From contig NZ_VDCQ01000014.1 in assembly GCF_006265175.1 (NCBI RefSeq), positions 62,001 through 126,000 on the forward strand: a stretch of 64,000 nucleotides of DNA, written 5' to 3'. The position numbers and the translations under genes are program-made. Shown one piece after another: positions 61,547-64,000 of this stretch (its first letter is position 1; the number at the start of each line of letters is the position of its first letter). The notes beneath the pieces were generated by a model. It did not search any database, was not told the origin of the DNA, and worked only from the letters and a program-made list of their open reading frames with translations. The DNA is from Paenibacillus hemerocallicola. Its GTDB lineage: Bacteria; Bacillota; Bacilli; Paenibacillales; NBRC-103111.

Positions 61547-61839
61547 ATCGGAGCGCAGCCGCGAGGGACGATTCGCCTGCTTCCGGCATGCAGCCGCTGC
61601 TGATTATGTACGTAACGGAAGGATGACCCTTATGATGGGAGGGCCGGGACGACCGTATCCGGATCGGCTCGGTCCTCTCCCGGCTTCTTACAACCGCGAG
61701 GCTGTTCTAATGGAGGCCGGAGACGGGGGCATGCGGAACTGGAACTACGCAGTGAAGCGCGGCGGAAGCGGATGCACGGGGGGACAGGCAAAAACCGGCG
61801 GGAACGCCGGAGAAAAAAACAAAAGGAGTGTACCGACAG

Positions 61840-63207
61840 ATGAACGACAAGAGGAGCAAACGGACGACGCGCCGGCTGTTCGCCGCTCTCGCGGCAAGCG
61901 CGATTGCGGCAACGGCCGCAACCGGCTGCGGCGGCGGCAAGGAGGGAGCGGATGCAGGGGGGAAAGCCGCATCGCCGGCAACCGCCAAACAACCGGTAGA
62001 GCTGAACGTCACGACCGGAGCGGGGGGATCGACGATCGCCGACATCGAATCGCTGTTCAACGCGGAGGCGATCAGGAAGAAATTCCCGCACATCAAACTG
62101 AACTATATTCCGAAAAACCAAGCCGACGCCATAAAGTCGATCGAATCGTTAATGGTGTCCGGCACGCCGATCGACATTTACTTCGACTCCATCTATGTCT
62201 ACATGAACACGCTGGAGCAATTCAAGCTCGGCTACGACATGTCGGCGGAGCTGAAGAAATTCAATATCGATCCGAACCAATACGATCCGAGCGCGCTTAA
62301 CATCGCCAATTCGTCCTATTCGAACAAAGTGATCGGGCTGCCGATCACGAACACGATTCCCGTCCTGTACTACAACAAGGAAATTTTCGACCGGTTCGGC
62401 GTCGCGTATCCGAAAAACGGCATGACCTGGGACGAAATGTACGATATCGCCCGCAAGCTGACGCGGACGGAGGGCGGCAAGACATACCTCGGCTTCGCTT
62501 TTTCGTTCTATCACCATTTCTTCCACATGAACTCATTGTCGACGCCGTATGTCGATGCGAAGACGGGGTTAAGCGCTTTCACTTCGAATCCGGACTGGAA
62601 GAGGCTGATCGACGCCTCTATCGTCAAAACCTATGAGAGCACGGTTTACCAGAACTGGCTGAAGGAGAACAAGCGCATCCCGAAATTTGACGATTTTCTG
62701 CTCGGCACGGTGGCGATGCAGTTTTCTCAGGTGTACGGCGGCGGGGACATGCTGACCAAGCTCGAAACGTTCAATTACGGCGTCGTCTCCACGCCGATCT
62801 TTGCCGGCACGAAAACCGGCACCCAGCCGTATCCGACGTACGTGGGGGTATCCAGCACAAGCAAGCACAAGGAAGAAGCGATGGAAATCATCAACTATTT
62901 GGTCAGCGAGGAGCATCAGACTTATTTGGCGCGTGACAAGGGCGCGATTCCGGCGATCAAGAACGACGCGGTCCGCAAGCAGCTGTACGAAGGAACGCCG
63001 TTGAAAGGCAAAGGCTTTTACGAGGCGATTTACCATAATCCGCTCGCCCCGCTCGCCGACAAGACGATCTACGACGAGTCCGTCCGCAGCGTCTTCGACA
63101 GTGCCGGCATCATCAAGCTCGGGACGGGCCAAACCGACATCAACACGTATCTGCGGGAAGCCGAAGAGAAGGCGAACAAGAAGATCGAGCAGGAGAAAAG
63201 TAAATAA
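61840..63207 (+). CDS. Solute-binding lipoprotein (SBP-7)
   Basis: 455 residues. A long basic N-region (NDKRSKRTTRR), hydrophobic core and TAATGC (Cys30) form the lipoprotein signal. The signature FDRFGVAYPKNGMTWDE is present. Closest in overall pattern to SBP-1 (PIFAGT-GTQPYPTYVG against PVFAGTDLGPQPYPQYL). AAAAGGAG lies 11 bp before ATG 61840; GTG 61828 is too near the site. It precedes a pectin-type CAZyme gene by 12 bp, so its ligand is probably a pectin-derived oligosaccharide. No permease is adjacent. Confidence 0.87.
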   Translation: MNDKRSKRTTRRLFAALAASAIAATAATGCGGGKEGADAGGKAASPATAKQPVELNVTTGAGGSTIADIESLFNAEAIRKKFPHIKLNYIPKNQADAIKSIESLMVSGTPIDIYFDSIYVYMNTLEQFKLGYDMSAELKKFNIDPNQYDPSALNIANSSYSNKVIGLPITNTIPVLYYNKEIFDRFGVAYPKNGMTWDEMYDIARKLTRTEGGKTYLGFAFSFYHHFFHMNSLSTPYVDAKTGLSAFTSNPDWKRLIDASIVKTYESTVYQNWLKENKRIPKFDDFLLGTVAMQFSQVYGGGDMLTKLETFNYGVVSTPIFAGTKTGTQPYPTYVGVSSTSKHKEEAMEIINYLVSEEHQTYLARDKGAIPAIKNDAVRKQLYEGTPLKGKGFYEAIYHNPLAPLADKTIYDESVRSVFDSAGIIKLGTGQTDINTYLREAEEKANKKIEQEKSK

Positions 63208-63219
63208 GGGGGCCTACTT

Positions 63220-64000
63220 GTGGCACATTATCGTTTGTTCAAGCTCGTGCTTGCGCCTGCAGTAATCGTACTGGCCGGCGTCATCGGCGGCCTGCTGTTC
63301 AAGCAGCAGGAAGCGCGCGCGGCCGACACGCTCGTCCGCTACACGGACGTCCCCGGCACGATTCCCAGCTCGCTGTTCACCGTTACGGCTACGACCTATG
63401 ACGGCTTGAACAGCTATGCCATCACGGCCGAGAAGGTCGCCTCGACCCAGAGCGCCTATGCCGATGTAAGCTACGCGAGGTTCGCCTTCGCCGGAGCCGT
63501 CAACGTAAAGATCAAGGCGAGCAGCGGATCGATCGGCGATTACAGCATCAGCCCGATCCACGAAGGCATACAGCCGATCATAGATGCGGCCGACAATTCA
63601 ATGACCATTACTCTGTCCAATCCGGGCAATGCAAGAGAACGGCCGATTCGGCTAATCGTGCATAAAAACTACAGCCTTGCCGACGAGAAGCTGTTCCTGC
63701 TCGCAGACCCGCTGGAAGAGAACGCGCCGCAGCCCGGACAGAGCGGGGTATATGACGTCACAGACTACGGGGCGGATAAGACGGGGGCGACGAACGCCCG
63801 ATCCGCCATTCAGGCGGCCATTCAGGCGGTTAGCGACGCTGGCGGAGGCATCTTGTACTTCCCGAACGGCAAGTACAAGACGGGAGGGCTGCTCATGAAG
63901 AGCAACGTGACGCTGTATCTGGAAAGCGGCGCCCTTATTCAGGGAACGGGCGTCGATACCGATTTCGCCAGGGTGCCCGGCACGAACAGCGCTTATGCGC
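63220..64000 (+). CDS. GH28/pectate-lyase-type beta-helix protein, partial
   Basis: An open frame from GTG 63220 (AAGGGGG 7 bp upstream) to the window end, at least 260 residues. A signal peptide or N-terminal anchor (LVLAPAVIVLAGVIGGLLF) is followed by a beta-rich domain of about 140 residues, then from about residue 177 VTDYGADKTGATNARSAIQ, GGGILYFPNGKYKTGGL and LMKSNVTLYLESGALIQGTG. This is the start of a pectate-lyase-3/polygalacturonase beta-helix. It is exported and probably cuts or binds pectin-like polysaccharide. The catalytic part lies beyond the window. Confidence 0.82.
   Translation, partial: MAHYRLFKLVLAPAVIVLAGVIGGLLFKQQEARAADTLVRYTDVPGTIPSSLFTVTATTYDGLNSYAITAEKVASTQSAYADVSYARFAFAGAVNVKIKASSGSIGDYSISPIHEGIQPIIDAADNSMTITLSNPGNARERPIRLIVHKNYSLADEKLFLLADPLEENAPQPGQSGVYDVTDYGADKTGATNARSAIQAAIQAVSDAGGGILYFPNGKYKTGGLLMKSNVTLYLESGALIQGTGVDTDFARVPGTNSAYA

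Noticed and set aside
1-64000. CRISPR arrays, tRNA/rRNA genes, IS elements or prophage genes
   Set aside because: I saw no regularly spaced palindromic repeats, tRNA cloverleaf, transposase, integrase or phage structural genes; the repeated elements are promoter regions.

Overview
The window reads as chromosomal DNA of a Gram-positive, spore-former-type bacterium of the Paenibacillaceae (Paenibacillus/Cohnella-like). Evidence: mid-range GC, strong purine-rich ribosome binding sites, frequent TTG/GTG starts, many lipoprotein family 1 sugar-type solute-binding proteins (SBPs), many AraC-type regulators including a two-TM-segment AraC sensor, and large secreted multidomain CAZymes. It is an accessory catabolic region: almost every gene is for uptake, cleavage or oxidation of organic compounds, or for regulating these. 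I saw no tRNA, rRNA, CRISPR array, phage or intact IS element.

Layout. 0.4-1.1 kb: a lone SDR oxidoreductase. 1.4-6.1 kb: a secreted 1556-residue protein with three beta-helix modules, a GH43 propeller, a Big2-like domain and two ChiA-N-like domains. 6.3-17.7 kb: an SBP, then an operon of an MDR dehydrogenase, a Gfo/Idh oxidoreductase, a quinone-oxidoreductase-like protein, a 4-hydroxybutyryl-CoA dehydratase (all cluster ligands present), an SDR, a 3-hydroxyacyl-CoA dehydrogenase, an acyl-CoA ligase, a thiolase and an enoyl-CoA hydratase. Together these could take a 4-hydroxy acid to acetyl-CoA. The CAZyme, the SBP and the operon each carry the same promoter/operator (two TATGA direct repeats 21 bp apart, 59 bp from motif start to a TACACT -10), so they look like one regulon. 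17.8-19.1 kb: a divergent FAD oxidoreductase.

19.2-37.8 kb: three paralogous cassettes of AraC regulator, amidohydrolase-2, small Rieske protein and SBP (19.2-23.6, 29.3-33.5 and 33.8-37.8 kb), with a Gfo/Idh-isomerase-SBP operon between the first two. Cassettes 1 and 2 share a second promoter family (GTCAA direct repeats 22 bp apart, again 59 bp to a TATAAT -10). Decay is visible: an AraC C-terminal remnant, a CAZyme 3'-end remnant, an SBP with a stop at codon 4, a frameshifted SBP and a broken metallo-beta-lactamase-fold gene.

38.2-44.6 kb: an AraC regulator, then a Fur-boxed set (NTA/DszA-type flavin monooxygenase, ferredoxin-NADP reductase-like protein, iron-complex SBP), then an Rrf2 regulator with a CPYC flavoprotein. 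44.5-48.8 kb: an MFS exporter with divergent TetR, remnants of another MFS gene and of an NlpC/P60 peptidase, and a ChbG-type deacetylase with a very basic tail. 49.0-55.5 kb: sugar isomerase-like protein, AraC, nitrilase-family amidase, SBP, M14-like peptidase and D-hydroxyacid dehydrogenase, with a third promoter family duplicated within it. 55.7-58.1 kb: LacI regulator, ribokinase and a truncated ABC permease. 58.3-64.0 kb: a small hypothetical gene, AraC sensor, SBP and the start of a GH28/pectate-lyase-type protein that runs off the window.

Seven sugar-type SBP genes occur here without one intact permease; the only permease trace is a 45-codon stub. The repeated theme is SBP plus AraC plus a small set of unusual catabolic enzymes, apparently multiplied by duplication.
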